Assembly (NCBI GenBank): GCA_938036625.1 | Contig: CALHQH010000045.1 | Span: 1 to 64,000 of the forward strand | Reading direction: 5' to 3' | Origin: an uncultured Candidatus Saccharibacteria bacterium | GTDB lineage: Bacteria > Patescibacteriota > Saccharimonadia > Saccharimonadales > Saccharimonadaceae | Length of the DNA stretch: 64,000 nt | In this document: in pieces, positions 17,461-25,903 of the stretch | How positions within the stretch are numbered: position 1 is the first letter of the stretch | How the letters are laid out: each line of letters begins with the position of its first letter | Position numbers and translations under genes: made by a program | Notes under the pieces: model-generated | Told to the model about the DNA's origin: nothing | Database searches by the model: none | The model's input: only the letters and a program-made list of their open reading frames with translations

Positions 17461-18630
17461 ATGATACAGTCTATTCCATTTTTGAAATTTCTCTCGCCAC
17501 GCAATCTTGCTATCGCTGGTATGATTGCACTGGTTGGTATTGGTCTATGGCGGATTCCGTCCGTCCATGCAGCGTCGCGCCAGCCAGGTAGTGGCGAGCA
17601 TATCATCACATTGCACGAAGGCACAGCCAAGCGCGGGTTCTACACCAAGGCGACTACCTTGCGTGATGCGTTGCGTGAGGCGAATGTGCGGCTGGATAGC
17701 AAAGATCGCACTGAGCCTGAGCTTGATACACCACTAGAGAGCGCCTCGTACGAAGTAAACATCTATCGAGCGCGACCAGTGGTGATTCGCGATGGCGGGG
17801 CAGATACGAAGCTGATTACCGCTTATCGCACAGGCAAGCAGATTGCTGAGCAGGCGGGTATTCCACTGCACGATGAAGACCAAGCGGTGCTGGCTCGCTC
17901 GCGCGATATCATTGCTGATGGGGCGGCAGAGGTAATGACAATCCGCCGCGCAACGCCCTTTACCCTTGTATTTTATGGCAAAACCATCCAGGCATACACG
18001 ATGGAGAAGACGGTCGGTGCAATGCTCAAGGCCAAGAAAATCACCCTGGGTGCTGATGACACTCTCTCAGTGCCAGCGAACGCACCACTGACAGCTGGTA
18101 TGACGGTAGAGCTCTGGCGTAATGGCAAGCAGACGGTCACGGTAGAGGAAGAAGTCGACTTCAAGACGGAGGAGATTAAGGATGCCGACCGCGAGCGTGG
18201 CAAAAAAGAAGTCAAGACCGAGGGCAAAAAAGGCAAGAAAGCCGTGACGTACGAGATTATTATGAAGAATGGCCGCGAAGAGTCACGCAAGCAGCTTAGC
18301 AGTGTGGTAACGCAAGAGCCGGTCAACCGGGTCGAGATCGTTGGGACGAAGAAGAAGTCAGTGGATACTACCTTTGGTGGTGACTTTGCAGGGGCACTAG
18401 CGAAGCTACGTAGCTGCGAAGGGGGTTACACCTCCAACACTGGCAATGGTTACTACGGTGCATACCAATTTGACATCAAGACCTGGGGTGGCTTTGGTGG
18501 CTATGCCAATGCAGCAGAAGCACCACCAGAGGTCCAAGACCAAAAAGCCTGGGAAACGTACCAGCGTCGTGGCTGGCAACCCTGGCCAACCTGTAAGAAT
18601 AAGATGGGGCTGCAAGACATCTACCGCTAG
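17461..18630 (+). CDS. Secreted DUF348-G5-transglycosylase protein (Rpf-like)
   Basis: 389 aa. It has an N-terminal signal anchor (about 13-35), two DUF348 ubiquitin-like units (about 45-150, each with an IYRARPV or IRRATPF strand), a G5 domain (about 215-290) and a C-terminal transglycosylase-like domain. LRSCEGG carries the likely catalytic Glu and NTGNGYYGAYQF matches resuscitation-promoting factors. The architecture is that of RpfB, which cleaves peptidoglycan. The open frame extends to TTG 17422, but a TGC-TATACT promoter (17423-17431) lies in that stretch, so I use ATG 17461. A similar DUF348/G5 gene follows after 21 bp. Confidence 0.88.
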   Translation: MIQSIPFLKFLSPRNLAIAGMIALVGIGLWRIPSVHAASRQPGSGEHIITLHEGTAKRGFYTKATTLRDALREANVRLDSKDRTEPELDTPLESASYEVNIYRARPVVIRDGGADTKLITAYRTGKQIAEQAGIPLHDEDQAVLARSRDIIADGAAEVMTIRRATPFTLVFYGKTIQAYTMEKTVGAMLKAKKITLGADDTLSVPANAPLTAGMTVELWRNGKQTVTVEEEVDFKTEEIKDADRERGKKEVKTEGKKGKKAVTYEIIMKNGREESRKQLSSVVTQEPVNRVEIVGTKKKSVDTTFGGDFAGALAKLRSCEGGYTSNTGNGYYGAYQFDIKTWGGFGGYANAAEAPPEVQDQKAWETYQRRGWQPWPTCKNKMGLQDIYR

Positions 18631-18651
18631 CAGCCTAGCTAAGAGAACGAG

Positions 18652-19698
18652 ATGATTACGAAGAGCCTCTATCGTCTGTGGCAGCATCGTCAACCAATGA
18701 TGGCCTGCCTGCTGGGGCTGAGTGTCATAAGCGGTCTTATCGTGGCAAGTTATGCTTCGGCTCAGAGCCCAGCAGCAGTGCCAGCTCGACTGGTTACTGT
18801 AGTAGAGAATGGTCGAGAGCGTGCTGTCTACTCGACTGCTTCGTCTGTGCGGGAGCTCATCGCTACCTCAGGTATGAAGATTGATGCCTCGCATGACTCC
18901 GTCTCACCTCACCTTGATGCGTCGCTTACGCAAGCAGCGCCAACAGTGACAATCCAGCGTGCTCGGTTGGTCACTGTGATAGATGGTAAGAAACGTTCTC
19001 GTGTGCTTACCGCAGCACAGACGCCGCAGGATATTGCTAAGGCGGCTGGTATGGTACTCTACCGCGAGGATAGAGTCAGCTTCCAGACACCTGGCAACAT
19101 TGCACTGGATGGGCCAAGTGAGATGATGACTATTCACCGCGCACCAACACATACAGTGACAGTGGAGGAGCCGATTGCATTTGCGACTGAGACGATCAAA
19201 GACAAGCAGCAATTCATCGGTAGCAAAACAATTAAGCGAGCTGGTCAGCCAGGCATTCGCCGCTTGACTTATACAGTCGAGATGAAGGATGGCACTGAAG
19301 TGCAACGCCGCCTAGCAGCGCAAACAGTGGTAAAGCAGCCGATTGCGCAAGTAGAAGTAGTTGGGACAAAGCCTAAGAATCCATTGACGAAGAGCAAGGG
19401 CGCGCATCACTTTACTGACAGCAAAGGGGTGAGCCACCGCGAGACATACTACGATTTGCCGATGAATGGTGCGATGCGTAACTGTGGTGGCGGTACCTAT
19501 ACCATTCGCGATGATGGTGCTAAGGTCGATAAAGACGGCTATATCCTCGTGGCGGCGAATTATCGCAACTACCCACGCTGCTCGGTGGTTGAAACAAGCA
19601 TGGGCCCAGGCAAAGTGTATGATACTGGCAGCTTTGCCACCAAGCATCCGCACGGCTTTGACCTCGCGACGGATTGGACGAAGGCGGATGGGAAGTAG
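18652..19698 (+). CDS. Secreted DUF348-G5 protein with 3D-like C-terminal domain
   Basis: 348 aa. It has a signal peptide or anchor (about 15-37, ending near ASYASAQS), two DUF348-like units (about 45-155), a G5 domain (about 165-240) and a C-terminal part. Its GPGKVYDTGSFATKHPHGFDLATDW resembles the three-Asp (3D) double-psi beta-barrel of YabE/YuiC and MltA-type lytic enzymes. It therefore shares the front half of its neighbour at 17461 and swaps the catalytic module. It is probably a wall-remodelling enzyme outside the membrane and is likely cotranscribed. The upstream ribosome site is poor (AAGAGAACGAG). Confidence 0.8.
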   Translation: MITKSLYRLWQHRQPMMACLLGLSVISGLIVASYASAQSPAAVPARLVTVVENGRERAVYSTASSVRELIATSGMKIDASHDSVSPHLDASLTQAAPTVTIQRARLVTVIDGKKRSRVLTAAQTPQDIAKAAGMVLYREDRVSFQTPGNIALDGPSEMMTIHRAPTHTVTVEEPIAFATETIKDKQQFIGSKTIKRAGQPGIRRLTYTVEMKDGTEVQRRLAAQTVVKQPIAQVEVVGTKPKNPLTKSKGAHHFTDSKGVSHRETYYDLPMNGAMRNCGGGTYTIRDDGAKVDKDGYILVAANYRNYPRCSVVETSMGPGKVYDTGSFATKHPHGFDLATDWTKADGK

Positions 19699-19813
19699 GC
19701 TGTCCTTTCTCTCTTCATAGTTGTAGATAATTAGGTGAGAAAATGACAAAAACTGAGAGTAGTCTAGCGGCAGTATAAGAAACTCATGCAGCGCATAATA
19801 TCGCTAACCCTGG

Positions 19814-19819
19814 TATAAT
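19814..19819 (+). promoter_or_regulatory. -10 box of rsmA
   Basis: TATAAT ends 6 bp before ATG 19826, a leaderless geometry. Confidence 0.65.
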
Positions 19820-19825
19820 ACAACT

Positions 19826-20608
19826 ATGGCATTACAAAATAAAAAATCTCTAGGGCAGCATTGGCTCAAAGACCCGGATATGCTGGCGGCGATTGCCGAT
19901 GCAGCAGCACTGACCCCTGATGATACGGTGCTAGAGATTGGCCCAGGACTTGGCACATTGACAAGCCGGCTCCTTGCCCGAGCGGGCAGGGTAATCGCGG
20001 TAGAGTACGATGCCAACCTCGCGCGCAAGCTGCCAGGGCAATTCCCTGGCAAGCAATTAACGGTGGTACATGAGGATATTCTGCAGTTTGACCTTAGTCA
20101 GCTTCCCGCTGACTATGCCGTGGTAGCAAATGTGCCATATTACATTACGAGTAAGATTGTCCAAAAGCTGCTGACAGCCGAGAATAAGCCGCGCCGCACA
20201 GTACTGCTGGTGCAGAAGGAAGTAGCTGAGCGAATTGCTGCTGAGCCTGGTGCAATGAGTCTGCTGGGAGTGAGTGCTCAGCTCTATGCTGAGGCGACGC
20301 TCGGCCCAGTAGTGCCACGCCAGTTCTTTGTGCCACCACCCAAGGTAGATTCGCAGGTGGTGGTGCTCGAGACGCGTGCTCAGCCTCTCGTGTCGCCAGC
20401 GGACGAAAAGGATTTCTTCCGCGTGGTACGGGCGGGTTTTGTGGCCAAGCGCAAGAAGCTGCGCAGTGCACTGGCGGCAGGCCTTGCACTAGATAAGACA
20501 GAAATCGAGACGATACTACAGAACGCTGGTATATCGCCAGACTGGCGGGCAGAGGATGTGTCGATTGCCCAGTGGCTCGCTATTATGCAAGAGTGGCGCG
20601 CGCAATGA
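19826..20608 (+). CDS. rsmA: 16S rRNA dimethyladenosine transferase RsmA (KsgA)
   Basis: 260 aa. It dimethylates two adjacent adenines in helix 45 of 16S rRNA with SAM, late in small-subunit assembly. Seen: KSLGQHWLKDP (N-terminal signature), VLEIGPGLGTLT (SAM motif I), VEYDANLA, and NVPYYITSKI (motif IV, with the N-[VL]-P-Y-Y catalytic loop). Length is normal. The final TGA overlaps ATG of the next gene. Confidence 0.96.
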   Translation: MALQNKKSLGQHWLKDPDMLAAIADAAALTPDDTVLEIGPGLGTLTSRLLARAGRVIAVEYDANLARKLPGQFPGKQLTVVHEDILQFDLSQLPADYAVVANVPYYITSKIVQKLLTAENKPRRTVLLVQKEVAERIAAEPGAMSLLGVSAQLYAEATLGPVVPRQFFVPPPKVDSQVVVLETRAQPLVSPADEKDFFRVVRAGFVAKRKKLRSALAAGLALDKTEIETILQNAGISPDWRAEDVSIAQWLAIMQEWRAQ

Positions 20609-21348
20609 TCCGGGCTGATCAGCCTACCTGCTTCCCGCCAGAACTCCTCGTTAGCGTGTCATCGCGTAGTGATGGCACAATGCTCGACCGCACGTTAGGT
20701 GAGATACACCACCCGCAGGTAGTGGCACACCGACAGGCCTTCTGCCAGGCGAGCGGGGCCGCATATACGGATGTGGTGTATCAGCGGGTTGTCTATGGCG
20801 CAGGCCGCAACTATGACCAGCTCTGCGAGGTCGATAGCGCTGCGACGACTCGCCACACTGCCGAGGTGGTAGCGGACGGCCTCGTGACGCGCTCGCCTGG
20901 AGTGGGGCTATTGTTGCCGGTGGCTGACTGCGTGGCGACGGGGCTATATAACCCAGTGCAGCGGGTGCTCGCGCTATTGCATCTGGGGCGGCATTCGACA
21001 CTCTCACCACTGCTTGTTCGGACAATTGATCGCCTCATTCACGAAGGCTCCCGAGCAGAGGATATCATTGTTTGGATGAGTCCGAGCGCGCAGCGGCAGA
21101 GCTATGTGATGCAGTATTTTGACCAGGCGGCTGACCCAGCCTGGCAGCCCTTTTGCTCGCACGACGCTGATGGTATCCATCTTGACCTGCCGGGCTTTAA
21201 TGCTGCTGCGTGCCAGCGCGCGGGCATTGCGCCGCGCAATATCCACATCTCGCCTGTCGATACAGTAACAAACCCTGAGTACTTCTCGCACACAGCGGGT
21301 GACACTGGTGGGCGGTTTGCCGTGCTGGCAATGATGCGGGGGAATTAA
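20605..21348 (+). CDS. YfiH/laccase-domain (Cu-oxidase_4) family protein
   Basis: 247 aa. PGVGLLLPVADCVATGLYNP followed by VLALLHLGRHS matches the ADC and HAGW metal-site region of the YfiH/YlmD family, reported as polyphenol oxidase and later as purine nucleoside phosphorylase. The first ligand motif, normally QVHG, reads VVYGAG here, so one of the three His/Cys/His metal ligands appears to be Tyr. Activity may be changed or lost. ATG 20605 overlaps the rsmA stop (ATGA), which favours this start over the in-frame one at 20572. Confidence 0.75.
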   Translation: MIRADQPTCFPPELLVSVSSRSDGTMLDRTLGEIHHPQVVAHRQAFCQASGAAYTDVVYQRVVYGAGRNYDQLCEVDSAATTRHTAEVVADGLVTRSPGVGLLLPVADCVATGLYNPVQRVLALLHLGRHSTLSPLLVRTIDRLIHEGSRAEDIIVWMSPSAQRQSYVMQYFDQAADPAWQPFCSHDADGIHLDLPGFNAAACQRAGIAPRNIHISPVDTVTNPEYFSHTAGDTGGRFAVLAMMRGN

Positions 21349-21496
21349 TAGCAATCCGCAGATAAACGAACGTCAAACTCCTCCGCGGTATGGCTGCGTT
21401 CATACCTTGCAATATATAATTACATCAGCTATTCTGTGATAAGAAAAGTTTTGTCCATCGATTGGCTGTGGTGGATACAAAAGAAGGAGTGCAAAC

Positions 21497-22159
21497 ATGG
21501 GATGGTTTAAAAATTCGTTTGGCATCGGGGCTGGTGTAACGCTCGGGGATATGGCGGCTCAGACTGGTGTGGCTATGGTAGTTGATGTTATTGATGGATC
21601 AGCCAAGAAGCTGCAGGACGACTATCGCATTGAGCACTTCGATCCAATTATCCGCGACGACCTTTCACATATTATTGCGTGCGGCGCGCTGAGCGAGATG
21701 CCATATCCCTTTCCTACTGAGCTCGATTCCAATGCGAAGGCCGCGCAGCAGTCAGGGGAGAAGAGTAGCTTCGTGCGGCGGCACAAGATCGCCGTCGGTA
21801 TAACTGGTGCGCTTGTGCTGGTGGCAATATGCAACCCCAAGCAGAGTGCTATCGTATTGCTTATTGGGCTGTGGCTGCTGATTGTCGCCGTCGGTATCAC
21901 AATATTCAAAAAAGCGAGCCGCACTGCCTCAGGCATGATGGTTGGTGCGTTGAGTGCACCAAAGCAGCAGCTCATCAAGGATGGCCAGCAGTATTGGCAT
22001 ATTCGCGAATATGTGCGCCAAGCCCTGGCTGCATCTGAGCTCAGCCCACAAGATGCTGTGCTAAAGCTTAGTCGCACCCAACTTGGGCAGCAATTCCCAG
22101 ATACAGTGGAGGAGATCGAGGCAAACGCCTTTTATTATAAGCAAAAACTGCAGCAATAA
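21497..22159 (+). CDS. Hypothetical protein with two membrane helices
   Basis: 220 aa, not recognised. A Gly-rich N-terminus (SFGIGAGVTLGDMAAQTGVAM) is followed by a soluble stretch, a basic patch FVRRHK, then a helical hairpin (IAVGITGALVLVAI and AIVLLIGLWLLIVAVGITIF, about 95-137) and a Gln-rich helical tail. A clear AAGGAG site 8 nt before ATG and a possible TATAAT box at 21415-21420 support it as a real gene. It is followed after 20 bp by the cupin gene with its own good ribosome site. Confidence 0.6.
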   Translation: MGWFKNSFGIGAGVTLGDMAAQTGVAMVVDVIDGSAKKLQDDYRIEHFDPIIRDDLSHIIACGALSEMPYPFPTELDSNAKAAQQSGEKSSFVRRHKIAVGITGALVLVAICNPKQSAIVLLIGLWLLIVAVGITIFKKASRTASGMMVGALSAPKQQLIKDGQQYWHIREYVRQALAASELSPQDAVLKLSRTQLGQQFPDTVEEIEANAFYYKQKLQQ

Positions 22160-22179
22160 GTAAATAGAAGGAGCAACCT

Positions 22180-22527
22180 ATGCGTATTATCAAACGTCCA
22201 GCAACCACCATCCCTAAAGAATCTGCCCATGGCGGCAGTGGAGCACGCAAAGTCTATGTGTCGGCTGAGCACGCTACAAGCCCATATTGCGAGGCGATTA
22301 CCCATGGTTGGCTGCCTGCAGGCGCGACCTTTGACTGGCATGACCACCCCGGTGTCGAGGAAACAATGATTGTCCTCAAAGGTAGTGGCGAGGTGTCTGA
22401 CGCAGATGGTACATATACCTACAATCCAGGCGACGTCTTTATCTTTCCACCCGATACGCAGCACAAGATCCACAACCCAGGGCCAGACGAACATGAGATG
22501 ATATTCGTGCGCATCACACGGGAGTAG
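22180..22527 (+). CDS. Cupin domain protein
   Basis: 115 aa, single beta-barrel. Motif 1 reads FDWHDHPGVEETMIVLKGSGEV (His, His, Glu) and motif 2 reads PGDVFIFPPDTQHKIHNPG (His), the usual metal-binding set. The enzymatic or sensor role is unknown for such small stand-alone cupins. GAAGGAG precedes ATG. The stop directly abuts that of the convergent transporter gene, with no room for a terminator between them. Confidence 0.85.
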   Translation: MRIIKRPATTIPKESAHGGSGARKVYVSAEHATSPYCEAITHGWLPAGATFDWHDHPGVEETMIVLKGSGEVSDADGTYTYNPGDVFIFPPDTQHKIHNPGPDEHEMIFVRITRE

Positions 22528-23370
22528 TTATTTCCACACGATACAGGCAAGACCGAGTGTCGCTAGCGTCGTCGCGAGAATCTTTTGTCGTGGATGATCA
22601 CGCTCACCAAGCAGTAATGCGCCAAGTATCATAATGATAATAACCCCAGTCCCAGAAATGAAACTCGTGATACTCACTAGTCCTGCACTGAGGGCGAGCA
22701 CAAAACAATGTGCAGACAAAGCCCGAAATGTCATGAGCAGATAAGTCTTCTTTTGGCAAAAGAGCTGACGATCAATTGGTCGTTTAAGCACCAGGACAAT
22801 ACTCCACAGGAGCGGTGTTGCGATATATGCCATAAGCGTCATATAGGTAACGTAGCCAACAGAAGTTACAAGCTTTTTCTCAACAATATTCAAACAGGCA
22901 ATTGTCATAGCGCAGCTCACAGCCCACGCAACACCAGCTCGAGTAACCTTGTGTGATCCTCGCTGACGAATGATGAAGGCAGCCATGAAGATAAGCCCAC
23001 CACCGACAATTTGGAGAAACGAGACATATTCTCCAAGGAGAATGACACCAAGGATGGTTACAAAGAGTAGCCGTACATTATACAAAACCGAATGAACACC
23101 CGCCTCGAGGCGCTGCAACGACAGCGTATTGGTAATATGGAGCGCTATAGTAAGACTTAATGCCAGACACAAGAGAAAAACTGCCTCACCAGTCATAGCA
23201 CCGAGATGGAGTGGCACGAACCACGATACAATAATAATCGGGAGAGCAATGCCTGTCTGCATGAGTGCAGCCTGCACCCAAGGATCGGCGCGTCGGCTCA
23301 GTGAGCGGCGCAGCACCAGATTGTACCCGACAAGCCCAACGAGATGGAGGATGAGAAAGCTGTACCACAT
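22528..23370 (-). CDS. EamA/DMT-superfamily transporter
   Basis: 280 aa with ten hydrophobic helices in two five-helix repeats. The end of repeat 1 reads LFVTILGVILLGEYVSFLQIVGGGLIF and the end of repeat 2 reads GVIIIMILGALLLGERDHPRQKILA, both typical of drug/metabolite transporters. Substrate unknown. It starts 3 nt after a 45-aa ORF (23374-23511), which has its own promoter, so the two are probably one operon. Confidence 0.82.
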   Translation of the reverse strand: MWYSFLILHLVGLVGYNLVLRRSLSRRADPWVQAALMQTGIALPIIIVSWFVPLHLGAMTGEAVFLLCLALSLTIALHITNTLSLQRLEAGVHSVLYNVRLLFVTILGVILLGEYVSFLQIVGGGLIFMAAFIIRQRGSHKVTRAGVAWAVSCAMTIACLNIVEKKLVTSVGYVTYMTLMAYIATPLLWSIVLVLKRPIDRQLFCQKKTYLLMTFRALSAHCFVLALSAGLVSITSFISGTGVIIIMILGALLLGERDHPRQKILATTLATLGLACIVWK

Positions 23371-23373
23371 AAG

Positions 23374-23511
23374 TTAGTGATGCCCCGGCCGATTTCTTAA
23401 CTGCTTTAATGTTGCATATAAATCCAGCAGTGTTGGTGTATGAGAGAGGGCTGTTGGTTCTTCTGGGATATTTCTGGGTTGCAGTTGTGCAGCGCGGAGT
23501 CGTACAGCCAT
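23374..23511 (-). CDS. 45-aa microprotein, unknown
   Basis: A basic, Leu- and Pro-rich peptide starting MAVRLRAAQL and ending RNRPGHH, with no membrane segment. ATG 23511 is supported by a TGC-TACAAT box whose -10 (23522-23527) ends 10 bp upstream, the same geometry as other leaderless genes here. The stop lies 3 bp before the EamA start. Function unknown. It may be a leader peptide coupled to transporter translation. Confidence 0.5.
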   Translation of the reverse strand: MAVRLRAAQLQPRNIPEEPTALSHTPTLLDLYATLKQLRNRPGHH

Positions 23512-23521
23512 ACTAGCTATT

Positions 23522-23527
23522 ATTGTA
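23522..23527 (-). promoter_or_regulatory. -10 box of the microprotein-EamA operon
   Basis: TACAAT on the minus strand, preceded by TGC, ends 10 bp before ATG 23511. It sits just upstream of the stop codon end (23534) of the HTH protein gene. Confidence 0.55.
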
Positions 23528-23533
23528 GCATTT

Positions 23534-24565
23534 TTAATCTTTATGCGTGAGGTCTTCGCCCAGCTTATCACGCAGCTTTGCTGGCACAGAATAGCCTTTC
23601 TCTTGGAGCTTAGTGAGGATACGTGCCTGCTGCTCAGATGAATAATATACGGTTGGGCGTCGACCTTGCTCTTTACGCGTTGTGCCAGTCAGACTATCCT
23701 CGTCTTCGGATTTTTCCTGATTAAGGGCGGCAATGGCTCGTCGCACGGTCATGTCGTGTACACCAAGTGCTCTGGCGAGTTGCGGGCAGGTCATTTCTTC
23801 TTCCTGTGGAGGGAGGAGCGTATGGGTATCAGCGTTGTGGGGGCGAAGATGCTCTTGGAGGCTCAGAAGTTGTTTGGGTGTGATGAATGGGCGCATCGAA
23901 TTGCCGCGTGGAGCGACAATGATCTCGCCAATCTTCTGGATGACCTGAGGGTTCCTCAAAGCTTTCTCGACCGCATACGGTGTTATATCAAGGTAGCGAG
24001 AAGCCTGGCCGACAGATATAAGTGGCTCTGGGCTATGATGATAGACGCTATGGAGCCAGCTGTTGTTCGTCTGGTCAGCAACGATACGCTGATGCACATC
24101 AGCAAGTGGGCTCGTGAGTGCATCATACATATACCAGGCAAAATGATGATCGGTCGATAGGGCAACACCACAGGCCTCATCTTGCGCGAGCTCAGCAAGA
24201 TCGTGTTTTCTATACTCATGCAATGGTTGATAGCTATTGCCCTGAGTCTGCGTGGCTTGTTCTACAGCTGGAGTATCAAAAACAAAAGCAACATCTGGAT
24301 AGGTGATAACGGTACGAGCAGGCTGGGTGTCGTGTGGTTGGATGGTTGCAATAAAGCGAAGGAGTTGCTGTGATGCAGATGTTTCTTGAATATGTTGTGA
24401 CATATATGCCTGCGCCGGGTCGTGAGTAGAAAGGCCGAGATCATTCTCAAGCAAAAAGCGTAGAAGTTTGTGCAAGTCGTTGAGCTTTTCTACTTGAGCA
24501 GTATGATTATCAAATGCCTCGGGTAACTGTGCCGATCGCTGGGGTATTTCCATGCGTATTACCAT
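23534..24565 (-). CDS. Multi-HTH protein, paralogue of the gene at 24608-25765
   Basis: 343 aa, not a family I can name. The N-terminal half shares a motif order with its neighbour: LLRFLLENDLGLSTHD, RTVITYPDVAFVFDT, DEACGVAL and MYDALTSPLAD. The C-terminal half has two helix-turn-helix candidates: ISVGQASRYLDITPYAVEKAL (about 187) and MTCPQLARALGVHDMTVRRAI (about 254). A RPTVYYSSEQQARILTKL wing-like tail follows the second. Compared with its paralogue it lacks the third HTH. Probably a DNA-binding regulator. ATG 24553 (MEIPQRS) is an alternative start. It lies 42 bp downstream of the paralogue, likely in the same operon. Confidence 0.6.
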   Translation of the reverse strand: MVIRMEIPQRSAQLPEAFDNHTAQVEKLNDLHKLLRFLLENDLGLSTHDPAQAYMSQHIQETSASQQLLRFIATIQPHDTQPARTVITYPDVAFVFDTPAVEQATQTQGNSYQPLHEYRKHDLAELAQDEACGVALSTDHHFAWYMYDALTSPLADVHQRIVADQTNNSWLHSVYHHSPEPLISVGQASRYLDITPYAVEKALRNPQVIQKIGEIIVAPRGNSMRPFITPKQLLSLQEHLRPHNADTHTLLPPQEEEMTCPQLARALGVHDMTVRRAIAALNQEKSEDEDSLTGTTRKEQGRRPTVYYSSEQQARILTKLQEKGYSVPAKLRDKLGEDLTHKD

Positions 24566-24607
24566 ACTACAGCATAGGTAGTAGGAGTGTGTATCAAGCC
24601 TAAGTGC

Positions 24608-25765
24608 TTAGCGAACCGTCGCACCAAGCGATCGCCCCAGGTATGCTGCGACTTGCTCGGCTTGCCGAGGTGAGAGGTGGTAGCCTCGCTTGTGAGATGG
24701 CTGGCCATTTTGACGTCGTACGCGGTATTGTTCGGGTGTTATACCAAGGGCTTTAATAGCGTGATTGATCGTCGCGTATGTAGCATGGAGTTTCTCAGCA
24801 ACAGCCGTGCGGAGCAGATACCCCGCCGGCGCCGGAGTAAAGAGCCCTTTTTCACGCGCCCAGCTCTCTATCTCTCGCTGGTCGGTGGGCGAGTAGTAGC
24901 GGTATGATAACCCAGTCGCTTTGTGGTACTCCTTGCCGTGGATATTGGCGCCAGCACCGTTAAGCTCATCAATAATACGCCGCACTGTATTGCCGCCAAT
25001 GCCAAGCTTCTTGGCAACGCCATTGAGCGTGCGATATCCCTCTGGTGGTGGGGTAGACTGGAGGTGCTCGGCGAGAGTTGCTACTTGGCGTGGTGTGAGG
25101 AGATGCTGTAATTCTGTGCCGCGCTGGGTGGTAGCGATTTTGCCAAGTTTTTCACGAATGACAGGATCATCCAGAGCTTTCTCGATCGTCTGTGGCGCAA
25201 CCCTAAGCTCTCCGGCAGCGCGATGGATGGTTACTTTGCCAAGCGAGCGCCGTGTTCGATCTGTATATTGTTGCTGCTCCAGCTTCATAGCCTCAGTGAT
25301 GCGTGCCCGGGCATCGGTAATCGGATGAGTGAGCGCATCCACCATGCTCGCCGTAAAACGCTGGCCATGAGGGAGCTCTAGGCCGCAGGCTGGGTCTTGT
25401 TTGATGAGATCGAGCAGCTCCTCCTTTGTGCAGCTCTCAAGCGACATATGCTGCTCAGAGCTGCACTGCTGCGTCGCTTGCGTATCGAACACGAGCGTGA
25501 TGTCGGGGTAGATAGCCACCGTCCGGCCCGGCTGCTGGCACTTCTGATGCGGTGGTAGTGTGACAAGGTAGCGAGAGGAGTTCATCGCTGCTTCTGTGTT
25601 ACTATCCTCAGGCTCAGCATTGCCAGAGATGTCTACATCACGCGTGTCGTAGCCAAGGTCATTTGCAAGCAAAAATAACAGATACTGGCGGCCTTTCTCC
25701 AGCTGCAGTGCATCCGCATCGTGTGGTGAATGCTCGGGGAGGTTGGGTGGTTGGCGATGCTCCAT
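24608..25765 (-). CDS. Multi-HTH protein, paralogue of the gene at 23534-24565
   Basis: 385 aa. The N-terminal region repeats the neighbour's pattern (YLLFLLANDLGYDTRD, RTVAIYPDITLVFDT, DPACGLEL, MVDALTHPITD). Three HTH candidates follow: VTIHRAAGELRVAPQTIEKAL (about 179), TLNGVAKKLGIGGNTVRRII (about 248) and LRTAVAEKLHATYATINHAI (about 319). The third is followed by LSPRQAEQVAAYL. No enzymatic motif is visible. A strong promoter at 25779-25808 drives it. The paralogous pair suggests a local duplication followed by loss of a C-terminal module in the second copy. DNA targets unknown. Confidence 0.62.
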   Translation of the reverse strand: MEHRQPPNLPEHSPHDADALQLEKGRQYLLFLLANDLGYDTRDVDISGNAEPEDSNTEAAMNSSRYLVTLPPHQKCQQPGRTVAIYPDITLVFDTQATQQCSSEQHMSLESCTKEELLDLIKQDPACGLELPHGQRFTASMVDALTHPITDARARITEAMKLEQQQYTDRTRRSLGKVTIHRAAGELRVAPQTIEKALDDPVIREKLGKIATTQRGTELQHLLTPRQVATLAEHLQSTPPPEGYRTLNGVAKKLGIGGNTVRRIIDELNGAGANIHGKEYHKATGLSYRYYSPTDQREIESWAREKGLFTPAPAGYLLRTAVAEKLHATYATINHAIKALGITPEQYRVRRQNGQPSHKRGYHLSPRQAEQVAAYLGRSLGATVR

Positions 25766-25778
25766 AACAGAATAGAAA

Positions 25779-25808
25779 ATTATACAGCATAGATTGCAAT
25801 TTTGTCAA
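25779..25808 (-). promoter_or_regulatory. Consensus sigma70 promoter of the HTH pair
   Basis: TTGACA (25803-25808), 18 bp, TATAAT (25779-25784) on the minus strand. It is 13 bp from ATG 25765, so the leader is only about 6 nt. This is the best consensus promoter in the window. Confidence 0.8.
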
Positions 25809-25903
25809 CAATATGACTGAACGCTGGCGTGTTATGCCAAAACATGGTACGATGCAAATACGTTAACCCTAAAGAGAAATCTATAAAGAAAATATGAGGT
25901 ACT

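Noticed and set aside
24607..25765. Plasmid or phage replication module for the HTH pair
   Set aside because: No iterons, integrase, replication initiator motif or attachment-site repeats nearby. Regulator is the simpler reading.
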